This document shows positions 15,988 through 23,658 of a stretch of 25,859 bases of DNA, one piece after another (the first letter of the stretch is position 1; each line of letters begins with the position of its first letter). This DNA comes from a virus, in IMG/VR virus record IMGVR_UViG_3300020194_000487, positions 1 through 25,859 of that record, one strand, 5' to 3'. A program made the translations under genes and the position numbers. Below the pieces are notes generated by a model, which was not told the DNA's origin, did not search any database, and worked only from the letters and a program-made list of their open reading frames with translations.

Positions 15988-17450
15988 TGGCAACTTGTAG
16001 ATTAATAATTGAAGATGAAGTAAACATCAAACTTGAAGGACTAGAAGTTGATGTACGGCGTAAACTTGCAAACGCATTAAAGTTTGAAGTACCATATGCA
16101 CGTTATATGCCTCAATATAAACTAGGACGTTGGGATGGAAAAGTTGCTTTCTTTGGCATCGGTGGATCAGGATATGTTAATCATCTTGATACTATTTCAG
16201 AAGTGCTTGCAAAAAACAATGTTCAAATAGTTGATATTGAAGACCGACGTCATCCGATTACACTAGACTTAAAACCTATTACAGAACGTTATTGGGCTGA
16301 CCAAGATATACGTTGGCCAAAAGGACATCCTGCAGAAGGAGAAGAAGTTATTCTGCGTGACTATCAAGTTGAAGCAATAAACAACTTTCTACAAAACCCG
16401 CAGAGCTTACAAGAGATTGCAACAGGTGCTGGTAAAACTATTACAACTGCCACACTATCTCATATTACTGAGCCATATGGACGTAGTCTTGTAATTGTGC
16501 CTAACAAATCGCTTGTTACGCAAACAGAAGAAGACTATGTTAATTGTGGGTTAGACGTAGGGGTTTACTTCGGAGACAGGAAAGAGTTAGGTAAGACTCA
16601 CACTATATGCACTTGGCAAAGTTTGAATATTCTTGACAAGAAGCACAAGGACGGTAGCGCAATATTATCGCTTGCTGAATTCCTTGAAGGTGTGAGCACT
16701 ATTATTGTTGACGAAGTACACCAGGCCAAAGCAGAAGTTCTTAAGAACTTGCTCACTCGCAACCTACGTAACGCTCCAATACGTTGGGGACTGACAGGTA
16801 CAGTTCCTAAAGAGAAGTTTGAGTTTGAATCAATTCACGCTTCGTTAGGTCCAGTAATAGGACAGATTAGTGCTAAAGAATTACAAGACAAGGGTGTGCT
16901 GTCAAAGTGCCATGTTAATGTAGTACAACTAATAGATACAGTAGCACACGCAGGATACCAAGAAGAATTAAAATATCTAGTAACAAATCAAGAAAGAATA
17001 AACTATATAGGCAAATTATTAAACAATGTTAAACAATCAGGCAATACACTTATACTTGTAGATAGGATTAGTGCAGGCGAAATGCTACAAGAACTTATAC
17101 CAGACAGTACATTTGTAAAAGGTGATGTAAAATTAAAAGACAGAAAAGATACATATGACGAAATTCAAGAATCTACTAATAAAGTTATTATTGCAACTTA
17201 TGGAGTAGCGGCTGTTGGTATCAACATTCCTAGAATATTTAATTTAGTTTTAATCGAACCAGGCAAATCATTTGTAAGAGTGATACAGTCAATAGGCAGA
17301 GGCGTAAGAAAGGCAAAGGACAAAGACTTCGTTCAAATATGGGATCTTACATCAACATGTAAGTTTGCGAAGCGACATCTGACTCAGCGTAAAAAATTTT
17401 ACAAAGAAGCAGAGTACCCTTTTACAATAGAAAAAGTAGACTGGAATTAA
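15987..17450 (+). CDS. uvsW: UvsW, superfamily 2 DNA/RNA helicase
   Basis: UvsW unwinds branched DNA and R-loops and shifts T4 replication from origin-dependent to recombination-dependent initiation. The protein has 487 residues; T4 UvsW has about 500. The N-terminal 115 residues form the substrate-binding domain (KFEVPYARYMPQYKLGRWDG). Helicase motifs follow: RDYQ (124-127), ATGAGKT (145-151, Walker A), DEVH (242-245, motif II), WGLTGT (motif III) and QSIGRGVRK (motif VI). All key residues are present. It is translated from a TAATG overlap with the unknown gene before it and shares the 14712 promoter. Confidence 0.95.
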   Translation: MATCRLIIEDEVNIKLEGLEVDVRRKLANALKFEVPYARYMPQYKLGRWDGKVAFFGIGGSGYVNHLDTISEVLAKNNVQIVDIEDRRHPITLDLKPITERYWADQDIRWPKGHPAEGEEVILRDYQVEAINNFLQNPQSLQEIATGAGKTITTATLSHITEPYGRSLVIVPNKSLVTQTEEDYVNCGLDVGVYFGDRKELGKTHTICTWQSLNILDKKHKDGSAILSLAEFLEGVSTIIVDEVHQAKAEVLKNLLTRNLRNAPIRWGLTGTVPKEKFEFESIHASLGPVIGQISAKELQDKGVLSKCHVNVVQLIDTVAHAGYQEELKYLVTNQERINYIGKLLNNVKQSGNTLILVDRISAGEMLQELIPDSTFVKGDVKLKDRKDTYDEIQESTNKVIIATYGVAAVGINIPRIFNLVLIEPGKSFVRVIQSIGRGVRKAKDKDFVQIWDLTSTCKFAKRHLTQRKKFYKEAEYPFTIEKVDWN

Positions 17451-17453
17451 TAT

Positions 17454-17966
17454 ATGAGAATGTTAACCTTAGAAAACAAATGCTTCGCACTTAATGACTT
17501 ACCTGACGAATTAGGCGAAGACGAAGATGTAAGATTTAGTGTGTTAGATAACAGTGATCCTAAAGAACCTGACTTCTTTTTTATACCACTAATTTTCTTA
17601 GAATCTTTCAGTAGTCCGGCTATAGTAATGGAAATAAACGGAAACGAAATAATGATGCCTGTAGATTGGCATATTGCTGTAGGCGATTCTTCAGCAGGCT
17701 CTGATGTAGAAGTATTACCATTAACTAGTATAAATGATAGAGGATTTGAAACATTTTTGTTCAATCCTTTAACAAGTTATAAACTAGATTTTGGAACACT
17801 AAAAATTATTAACTTTTATAATGATGTTAAATGGTATTTTCCTAAAATGAAAAATGGACAATTATTAAGTGTGCCTATTACAGAAGGAAACAATCCTTTA
17901 TGTGCATTTTTTGTAAAAGATATTAGTAGACAAAGCGAAACGATTGACTACAGTGCTTTATTATAA
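17454..17966 (+). CDS. Conserved protein downstream of uvsW, function unknown
   Basis: I do not recognise this 170-residue protein. It is acidic and looks rich in beta strands: FFFIPLIFLESFSSPAIVME, IMMPVDWHIAVGD, VEVLPLTSINDRGFETFLFN and LKIINFYNDVKWYF are hydrophobic strand-like runs separated by turns. No catalytic motif, cysteine cluster or signal peptide is visible. ATG 17454 follows the uvsW stop by three bases; a second in-frame ATG at 17460 is possible. Position suggests co-expression with uvsW. A regulatory role would fit but cannot be shown. Confidence 0.75.
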   Translation: MRMLTLENKCFALNDLPDELGEDEDVRFSVLDNSDPKEPDFFFIPLIFLESFSSPAIVMEINGNEIMMPVDWHIAVGDSSAGSDVEVLPLTSINDRGFETFLFNPLTSYKLDFGTLKIINFYNDVKWYFPKMKNGQLLSVPITEGNNPLCAFFVKDISRQSETIDYSALL

Positions 17967-17977
17967 GAAAGGATAAT

Positions 17978-18337
17978 ATGACAATGAAAGCAGGAAAGAT
18001 TTGGGGTCAAACAGAATTGATCCACGCAAACGGTGTACTAGAGTTTCACCGTATTGAATACAAAGCAGGTTACAAATGCTCAGAGCATGAGCATCAATTT
18101 AAATGGAACGGATTCTTTGTTGAATCGGGCAAGATGATTGTCCGTGTTTGGCAAGATGATCAGGATGGTCTCGTAGACGAAACTATTCTTGAAGCAGGGG
18201 ATTTTACACAGGTTAAGCCTGGTAAGATCCATCAGTTCGAAGGCGTAGAAGACGGAGTTGCTTTTGAACTTTATTGGGCAGAATTCAACCACAATGATAT
18301 TGTGCGTAGAACTGTCGGAACTAAAGTGAAAAAATAA
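17978..18337 (+). CDS. Single-domain cupin protein
   Basis: This 119-residue protein folds as a small beta-barrel. Cupin motif 1 is seen as HEH (37-39) followed by FFVESGKMIVRVW, and motif 2 as VKPGKIHQFEG with H85. Together these three histidines could bind a metal. Such small cupins often act as sugar-phosphate isomerases or epimerases, or as sensors; the substrate is not evident here. AAAGGA (17968-17973) precedes ATG 17978 by four bases; a second ATG two codons later is possible. It is followed by the YhhQ-like transporter after 11 bases. Confidence 0.82.
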   Translation: MTMKAGKIWGQTELIHANGVLEFHRIEYKAGYKCSEHEHQFKWNGFFVESGKMIVRVWQDDQDGLVDETILEAGDFTQVKPGKIHQFEGVEDGVAFELYWAEFNHNDIVRRTVGTKVKK

Positions 18338-18348
18338 TAGGAGAACAT

Positions 18349-19071
18349 ATGTTCAATAAACTTTTAGATGGTGTAGACAGGTCACTAGTTACTAAACTAG
18401 TAATCCTACACACACTAGTAATTGCAGTTAGTAATTACCTAGTAACAATTAGATTTGATCTATTCCCAGGTGCAGAGTTGCCCTTGTTTGGATCATTTCC
18501 ATTAGCGGCGGCGGCGTTTACATTTCCGATCGTTGTTGTAGCAACTGACTTAACAGTTAGACTTGTTGGTAAAGAAGCAGGTAGAGCTGTTGTAGCAATG
18601 GCAATCATTCCTGCCATTATTGCATCGGTACTTGTGCTATTAGCACTAGGTGACGAACATGCTTACAGAGTAGGTTTTGCATCAGGTACTGCATACGCAA
18701 TTGGTACTATGCTTGACGTATATGTATTCCAAGCAATTAGAGAACGTTCAAATGCATGGTGGGCGGCACCAGCACTTTCAACTATTGCCGCAAACATCAT
18801 TGACACATATTCATTCTTTTATGTGGCATTTGCAGGCTCGTTAGATGCAGAAGGTAACCTATCATGGATTGGTGCTAACTGGCACGTAGTTGCACAAAAC
18901 AATACACTTACAAAAATTGTAGTTGGACTGATTGTGTTCCTACCAGCTTATGGTTTATTACTTTCATACTTAGGTAAAAAAGTTGCAACAGAACCACTGG
19001 TGCTAAAAGACGAAGTAAAAACAGAAGCACCTAAAAAGCGTGGACGTAAGCCAAAAGCAAAGGCGAAATAA
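18349..19071 (+). CDS. yhhQ: YhhQ/VUT-family queuosine-precursor (7-deazaguanine) transporter
   Basis: This 240-residue inner-membrane protein has about six hydrophobic segments (about 14-34, 47-66, 78-100, 108-127, 140-160, 188-207). The family pattern is seen in FTFPIVVVATDLTVRLVGK (58-75) and in GTMLDVYVF (119-127), WWAAP and IIDTYSFFYVAF. E. coli YhhQ imports preQ0 and preQ1, the precursors of the tRNA base queuosine. Some phages use such bases to modify their own DNA or that of tRNA. The last 13 residues, PKKRGRKPKAKAK, form a basic AT-hook-like tail that is not usual for this family. TAGGAGA (18338-18344) precedes ATG. No other 7-deazaguanine gene is seen in the window. Confidence 0.88.
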   Translation: MFNKLLDGVDRSLVTKLVILHTLVIAVSNYLVTIRFDLFPGAELPLFGSFPLAAAAFTFPIVVVATDLTVRLVGKEAGRAVVAMAIIPAIIASVLVLLALGDEHAYRVGFASGTAYAIGTMLDVYVFQAIRERSNAWWAAPALSTIAANIIDTYSFFYVAFAGSLDAEGNLSWIGANWHVVAQNNTLTKIVVGLIVFLPAYGLLLSYLGKKVATEPLVLKDEVKTEAPKKRGRKPKAKAK

Positions 19072-19611
19072 ATGTATAGTAAACAATATTTGGAAGAACT
19101 TAAAAATTTACATTATGACCCAAAAAGACCAAATGGTTTTGGCGGCAAAGTAAAAGATTTAGGAGAAGCCTATAATTTTATAAATTATTGGATGCCAAGT
19201 ACTTGTTTAGATTACGGTTGTGGGAAAGGAGTAATTCTTTCCCACCTCAACGAAAAGTTTCCTGATACAGAATTTATTGGTTACGACCCTGCATTACCTA
19301 TGTGGGATAATAAACCAAAAAATACATTTGATATGGTTTTTAGTAATGATGTATTAGAACATATAGAACCAAAATACATAGCAGATGTTTTACAAGACAT
19401 TAACAAATATGCAAACAAATATATTTGGTTGCGAATAGATACACAACCAGCAAGGAAAGAATTATCTGATGGCAGAAATGCACATTTAATAATCGAAAAC
19501 CAAAAATGGTGGACAAGAGTTTTAGGCCTAAATATAGAAGGCACAATAGTCTATAATGAAGTTAACAAAAAAGGCAAATTAGACATTGCAATCGAGAAAA
19601 CTAATAGCTAA
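19072..19611 (+). CDS. Class I SAM-dependent methyltransferase
   Basis: This 179-residue protein has motif I CLDYGCGKG (45-53), IGYDPA at the strand-2 end and FDMVFSNDVLEHI at motif IV, a layout typical of the type 11/23 methyltransferases. The substrate is unknown. The C-terminal WLRIDTQPARKEL and INVEGT-like region differs from the cassette methyltransferases at 5647 and 7123. It starts with no gap after the transporter stop (TAAATG). It overlaps the next gene by 26 bases. Confidence 0.82.
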   Translation: MYSKQYLEELKNLHYDPKRPNGFGGKVKDLGEAYNFINYWMPSTCLDYGCGKGVILSHLNEKFPDTEFIGYDPALPMWDNKPKNTFDMVFSNDVLEHIEPKYIADVLQDINKYANKYIWLRIDTQPARKELSDGRNAHLIIENQKWWTRVLGLNIEGTIVYNEVNKKGKLDIAIEKTNS

Positions 19612-19849
19612 TGAAGCATTAATATACGAAAGAGCTAATGGAGTTGTATATGCAAGGTATGCTAATAAACCAGAAATACCACGTTGGATAATAGGCGGTG
19701 ACCCTGGTGCTGTTGCTAGGGCACAAGGGAAGTTAATAGATTATAGCGAATGGCAAAATTTATGCGATGTTGCAAATGAAAACGAAACATTAAAAAAACT
19801 AATGGACAAATTAATAACAACTTATTATTTAATAAAGGATAGCAAATGA
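19586..19849 (+). CDS. Small conserved phage protein, function unknown
   Basis: This 87-residue protein has a probable TTG start at 19586, inside the preceding methyltransferase gene; no in-frame ATG lies near the beginning. The sequence ALIYERANGVVYARYANKPE, then PRWIIGGDPGAVARAQGKL, is well structured, and a C-terminal helix contains LKKLMDKLITTYYLIK. No known motif is seen. Similar short proteins occur in marine T4-like phages. The stop overlaps the SGNH hydrolase start (ATGA). The exact start is uncertain. Confidence 0.7.
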   Translation: MQSRKLIANEALIYERANGVVYARYANKPEIPRWIIGGDPGAVARAQGKLIDYSEWQNLCDVANENETLKKLMDKLITTYYLIKDSK

Positions 19850-20469
19850 GGTTAGTTACTTTTGGTTGTAGTGTTACATACGGGCAATATCTTCCAGATA
19901 CAACTTGGAAAAAGGACAAAGATATTACTCCTCCTAGTAAATTAGCTTGGCCTGCTATATTAGGGAAAACTTTAAATATACCAGTTTATAATAACGCAAT
20001 ACCAGGAATTGGAAATTACCTTATTACAGATCAAATTACTAATTTTAAATTAGAAGAAAATGATATTGTTATTGTAATGTGGACATACAAAGATAGATAT
20101 GACATAATATATAATAAAAGATATAACAACCTTAGGCTAAGAAAAACTGGATATGAAAAACTATATGAAACTATAGGACCTTGGATAGAAAGTAGAAAAT
20201 CAACTACTGTATTCAGATATTTATATAATGATGTAGATGCATTAATTAGAAATCAACATTATATAAACTATGCAAGATTATATCTCGATACATTCAATAT
20301 AAAACACTTTCATACAAGTTGTTACACTGAAGATTATAAAAATGTTAATGATATAAATGTCAGCAAATTAAGGAAAATAGATACAGCTCTTGATGATTTG
20401 CATCCAGGACCAAAAAGTCATATTGCAATAGCAGATGCAATGTATAATTATATTAAGGAAAAAATATGA
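19846..20469 (+). CDS. SGNH/GDSL-type hydrolase
   Basis: This 207-residue protein has the SGNH signature: GCSVTYG (7-13) with the candidate nucleophile S9, PGIGN as block II glycine, and DDLHP with the candidate D183/H186 pair of block V. The block III asparagine is not obvious; VMWTYKDRYD stands near its expected place. Enzymes of this family remove or transfer acetyl and acyl groups, often on glycans. The lack of a signal peptide points to a cytoplasmic role. It lies between small phage genes and kdsA, coupled to both by ATGA overlaps, so a role in O-acetylation of the surface sugar is plausible but unproven. Confidence 0.78.
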   Translation: MRLVTFGCSVTYGQYLPDTTWKKDKDITPPSKLAWPAILGKTLNIPVYNNAIPGIGNYLITDQITNFKLEENDIVIVMWTYKDRYDIIYNKRYNNLRLRKTGYEKLYETIGPWIESRKSTTVFRYLYNDVDALIRNQHYINYARLYLDTFNIKHFHTSCYTEDYKNVNDINVSKLRKIDTALDDLHPGPKSHIAIADAMYNYIKEKI

Positions 20470-21239
20470 GAATAATAGCAGGACCATGTCAACATGAAAC
20501 ATTAGAATTAAGTTTACAAATCGCAGAAGAATGTAAACGTGTTTGCGATTTACATAACATTGAATATATTTTTAAAGCAAGTTTCGATAAAGCAAACAGA
20601 AGTAGTATGCAAGGTAAACGTGGTGTAGGACTTGGTCAAACACTACAAGCCTTTGAAAAGATCAAAGACAAAACGGGTGTTAAAACGCTTACAGACGTAC
20701 ACACAACACAACAAATAAAAGATATAAGCAATTGGTTCAATCACACTGTAGACGTATTACAGATACCTGCATTTTTGTGTAGACAAACAGACCTTATACA
20801 AGAAGCATGTGCCACAGATAAAATAGTAAATATTAAGAAGGGACAGTTCCTAGCACCTTGGGACGTCAAAGGTATACTATCAAAGACTGAAGGTGCAAAG
20901 GATGTCTGGATAACTGAAAGGGGTACAAGTTTTGGTTACAACACTCTTGTTGTCGATTATACTGGTCTTATGTATATGCTTGACAATTATGATTCCGATA
21001 TTGTGTTTGATGTTACGCACTCTGTCCAAAAACCCGGAGGACTGGGGACTAGTAGCGGCGGGAATCGTGATTACGTGCCTGGGCTCGCTCGTGCTGGGTC
21101 TGCTCTTGGGATCACTTCCTTCTTCATCGAAGTCCACCCTGTGCCTGATGACTCGCCAAGCGATGGTCCAAATATGCTTAGACTAGATAACTTTGAAGGA
21201 GTTGTAGATGACATCGTCCGCTATTCTTATACCAGCTAG
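20466..21239 (+). CDS. kdsA: KdsA, 3-deoxy-D-manno-octulosonate-8-phosphate synthase
   Basis: KdsA joins arabinose-5-phosphate and phosphoenolpyruvate to make Kdo-8-phosphate for LPS or capsule. The 257-residue protein is close to the family's usual size. IIAGPCQHE (3-11), FKASFDKANRSS (36-47), QIPAFLCRQTDL (99-110), VNIKKGQF (121-128), FDVTHSVQ (181-188) and EVHPVPDD plus SDGPNML (222-238) are all family blocks. Cys8, His185, Glu222 and Asp233 fit the metal-dependent class; the metal-free class has Asn in place of the Cys. The stretch 21021-21170 is much richer in G and C than the rest. It has an ATGA start and overlaps kdsB by 32 bases. Confidence 0.93.
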   Translation: MRIIAGPCQHETLELSLQIAEECKRVCDLHNIEYIFKASFDKANRSSMQGKRGVGLGQTLQAFEKIKDKTGVKTLTDVHTTQQIKDISNWFNHTVDVLQIPAFLCRQTDLIQEACATDKIVNIKKGQFLAPWDVKGILSKTEGAKDVWITERGTSFGYNTLVVDYTGLMYMLDNYDSDIVFDVTHSVQKPGGLGTSSGGNRDYVPGLARAGSALGITSFFIEVHPVPDDSPSDGPNMLRLDNFEGVVDDIVRYSYTS

Positions 21240-21891
21240 ATACGGTAGCACACGGTTCGAAGGAAAGCCGCTGTGTATGTTAGATGGTGTTCCTATGATA
21301 AAGCGTGTGTATGACGCTTGTAGTGCGTCTAAGATACCAACATATGTGTTAACAGATGACGAACGTATTGCTAATCTATTTGACAGTCAAAATGTTCTAA
21401 TTGACTATTACCCATATGAAAACGGTACAGAAAGATGTTCTGGTGCATTAAAACAGGATGCTCTTAAAGGCTATGAACATTTTGTGAATGTGCAAGGCGA
21501 TATGCCAGATGTTACAATAGAGATGATAGCAAGATGTTTTGAATGGTTGAAGTCTTATCCAATCAGTACAGTCTGGACAGATATGCCTTTAGAAATGCAA
21601 AACAATCCCGATTCAGTAAAAATGGTTAGAGCAGGTGATCAATGTTTATGGTTCGGTAGAGGTATGACTGGCTATGGACATTGGCACTTAGGTATCTATG
21701 GATATAGACGCGATGCGCTAGAATTATACCATGATTTAGAGATAACTGTAGAAGAAGAAACTGAGAAACTTGAGCAATTACGTTGGTTAAAAAGTGGTTG
21801 GCAAATTGGATGTTCTCATGTATACTTTAAAGGTACAGAGATTAATTCACCAGAGGATGTAGATATATGGCACAAGCAAAACTCCCAATAA
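21208..21891 (+). CDS. kdsB: KdsB, CMP-Kdo synthetase
   Basis: KdsB activates Kdo with CTP to CMP-Kdo, the donor of Kdo transferases. The 227-residue protein has IPARYGSTRFEGKPL (8-22) for nucleotide binding, YVLTDDERI, GTERCSGA (73-80), VNVQGDMPDV (93-102) with the metal-binding aspartate, and GYGHWHLGIYGYRRDAL. The C-terminal SPEDVDIW matches the second metal-site region. E. coli KdsB has 248 residues, so this is slightly short. It overlaps kdsA by 32 bases, and the start fits the position where the family begins. The KdsC phosphatase and KdsD isomerase are not seen in the window. Confidence 0.9.
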   Translation: MTSSAILIPARYGSTRFEGKPLCMLDGVPMIKRVYDACSASKIPTYVLTDDERIANLFDSQNVLIDYYPYENGTERCSGALKQDALKGYEHFVNVQGDMPDVTIEMIARCFEWLKSYPISTVWTDMPLEMQNNPDSVKMVRAGDQCLWFGRGMTGYGHWHLGIYGYRRDALELYHDLEITVEEETEKLEQLRWLKSGWQIGCSHVYFKGTEINSPEDVDIWHKQNSQ

Positions 21892-22334
21892 AAGATATAC
21901 TAGCAGCCATTGATATGAATGCTAAAAGTGTGTGGAAGGAGTTTACTTTAGATGAACGTAAACAGGTGTCATTTTGGCTTCTTAATCGCTATATAAGCGC
22001 CGTACAAGGGTCTGCAGATGATCAAGCACTAGCTGTGTTCAAAACTAATGAATACTATAATAAGCACTTTAACACTATAGGTGTAGGCAAAGAAAACGGA
22101 CATCAAGAACTTATGTGGCAACTGTTATGCATGAGTGGCGCATGGGGCAAGATCAAGTTTCATCCATATATTGGATTTAAGAAAAAAGGTGCAAATAATA
22201 ATGTTGCAATTAAATTATTAGAACGTATACATCCTAACATGAAGCAATTAGAAGTTGAGATGTTAGCCGGCATGTATACAACTAAAGAACTAAAACAACT
22301 TGCTGAAGATTATAATATAGAAAGCAAATTATAA
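21867..22334 (+). CDS. 62: Probable clamp-loader small subunit (T4 gp62-like)
   Basis: gp62 joins gp44 to load the gp45 sliding clamp. This 155-residue protein has the layout seen in marine T4-like gp62: an N-terminal helix (LPIKDILAAID), VWKEFTLDERKQVSFWLLNRYISA, a middle with HQELMWQLLCM and KIKFHPYIGFKKK, and a C-terminal TTKELKQLAEDYNIE. These match the pattern of the family as I recall it, but T4 gp62 itself is too diverged to confirm by eye. gp44 and gp45 are not in the window. The start overlaps kdsB by 25 bases, and TAATG joins it to the oxygenase gene. Confidence 0.6.
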   Translation: MAQAKLPIKDILAAIDMNAKSVWKEFTLDERKQVSFWLLNRYISAVQGSADDQALAVFKTNEYYNKHFNTIGVGKENGHQELMWQLLCMSGAWGKIKFHPYIGFKKKGANNNVAIKLLERIHPNMKQLEVEMLAGMYTTKELKQLAEDYNIESKL

Positions 22335-22978
22335 TGAAATATTATTATAATACATTACCCAACTACGGGGTTTTAGAAATTAAACTAAAACAAACACATA
22401 TAGATTTACTATATTCATATATTAAAGAATCAGCATACGAAGGATATAAGTTTGAAGGCAATACAGTGATATCACATGCCAAAGACAATCAATGGAGTTT
22501 AATTGATCGAGAGGGTATATTTGAAGAAGAAGTCTTAAGGCCTTCTATACAAAAATATGTAGAGCAATGGGGATGGCCATATAAACATAAAACAACACAA
22601 GCACATGACTTTGAATTTAATAGATTTTGGACACGCATTACTACTAGCGACCAATATCAAAGTTTACATGATCATCAAGGTGTGTTTAGTTTTAATATAT
22701 GGTTACAAATACCGACCGACTGGCGTGAAGAACAAGAAGGTGATTTAGGATTTGCACATCCTGATGCTAGTGATTTTATTTTTACATACACTGATACGTT
22801 GGGTACAATAAGAACAAATAATTATAAACTATCTAAGGAAATGGAAGGCACAATGATATTATTTCCTAGTGATTTAAATCACGCTGTGTATCCAAGTTAT
22901 ACAAATCCAAAAGGATATAGAATTAGTGTTTCAGGTGATCTTAGTCTTAGTAGTAATAGAGTGTTAGGTGCAGAATGA
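22334..22978 (+). CDS. 2OG-Fe(II) oxygenase-like protein
   Basis: This 214-residue protein matches the short 2-oxoglutarate/iron oxygenases common in marine T4-like phages. The double-stranded beta-helix is marked by SLHDHQGVFSFNIWLQIP, with candidate metal ligands in HDH (112-114), then LFPSDLNHAVYPSY with H183 and YRISVSGDL with R196 as the likely 2OG-binding arginine. Between them DLGFAHPDASDF holds further polar residues. Hydroxylation of a sugar, protein or nucleic acid is possible; nothing selects one. TAATG and ATGA overlaps tie it to its neighbours. Confidence 0.78.
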   Translation: MKYYYNTLPNYGVLEIKLKQTHIDLLYSYIKESAYEGYKFEGNTVISHAKDNQWSLIDREGIFEEEVLRPSIQKYVEQWGWPYKHKTTQAHDFEFNRFWTRITTSDQYQSLHDHQGVFSFNIWLQIPTDWREEQEGDLGFAHPDASDFIFTYTDTLGTIRTNNYKLSKEMEGTMILFPSDLNHAVYPSYTNPKGYRISVSGDLSLSSNRVLGAE

Positions 22979-23658
22979 GTAAACCCTACGTATGCGAATA
23001 TTGTGGCAATGGTTACACAAGAGAAAAAACTCTTGCTGTGCATATGTGCCAGCCTAAACGTAGAGCATTACAGAAAAATGAAAAGCGTGTACAACTAGGT
23101 ATGTATGCATTTAATCAGTTTTACAAACTAAGTGCAGGTGCAAAGAAAGATAAAACCTACGAAGAATTTTGTAAGTCGCCATACTACAATGCGTTTGTTA
23201 AGTTTGGTAGTTTTGTATCTAATGTAAAACCGTTGTATCCAGAAAAATATATTGACTATGTTGTTACCAGCGGAGTGAAATTAGATCATTGGTGTAGAGA
23301 TGAAATGTATGAAAAGTATGCAATTAATCTTATACAAAAAGAAGGAGTTGAGACAGCACTAGAACGTAGTGTCATGACTATGATGGAATGGGCAGATGAA
23401 AACGAGCCTGCACCCTGGAATCATTATTTTGATCACATAAGTTTAAATAGGGCTGTATGGCATATCAAAGATGGCAAAATGTCTCCTTGGTTATTGTTAA
23501 ATTGTGCAAGCGGAAAAAACATGTTAAGCAAGTTTAATGATGAACAATTACAAATGATATTTCATATAGTGGATCCAACACATTGGGCTATGCGTTTTAA
23601 AAGGCAACAACGTGATGTAGATCTTGTTAAAGAAGTTGTTAAGGAAGCAAACTTATGA
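22975..23658 (+). CDS. Conserved phage protein with N-terminal zinc finger
   Basis: This 227-residue protein has a single N-terminal finger: C7-x2-C10-x12-H23-x-C25, so a C2HC arrangement with an unusually short final spacing, followed by a basic run (QPKRRALQKNEKR). The remaining 200 residues are well conserved in character but have no motif I know; YEEFCKSPYYNAFVKFGSFV, GVKLDHWCRDEMYEKYAI and the Trp-rich HYFDHISLNRAVWHIKDG suggest a helical domain. Similar proteins occur in marine T4-like phages. A nucleic-acid-binding role is a fair inference. It has an ATGA start and an ATGA link to the CysC-like kinase. Confidence 0.8.
   Translation: MSKPYVCEYCGNGYTREKTLAVHMCQPKRRALQKNEKRVQLGMYAFNQFYKLSAGAKKDKTYEEFCKSPYYNAFVKFGSFVSNVKPLYPEKYIDYVVTSGVKLDHWCRDEMYEKYAINLIQKEGVETALERSVMTMMEWADENEPAPWNHYFDHISLNRAVWHIKDGKMSPWLLLNCASGKNMLSKFNDEQLQMIFHIVDPTHWAMRFKRQQRDVDLVKEVVKEANL

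Noticed and set aside
18384-18443. Three ACTAGT copies and short inverted repeats such as TTACTA-AAC-TAGTAA near the start of the transporter gene.
   Set aside because: They arise from repeated Leu-Val codons (CTA GTA/GTT) in the first membrane segment. No operator role is supported.
20880-21137. Antisense reading opposite kdsA.
   Set aside because: It has no ribosome site or recognisable domain, and the plus-strand gene is clearly KdsA.
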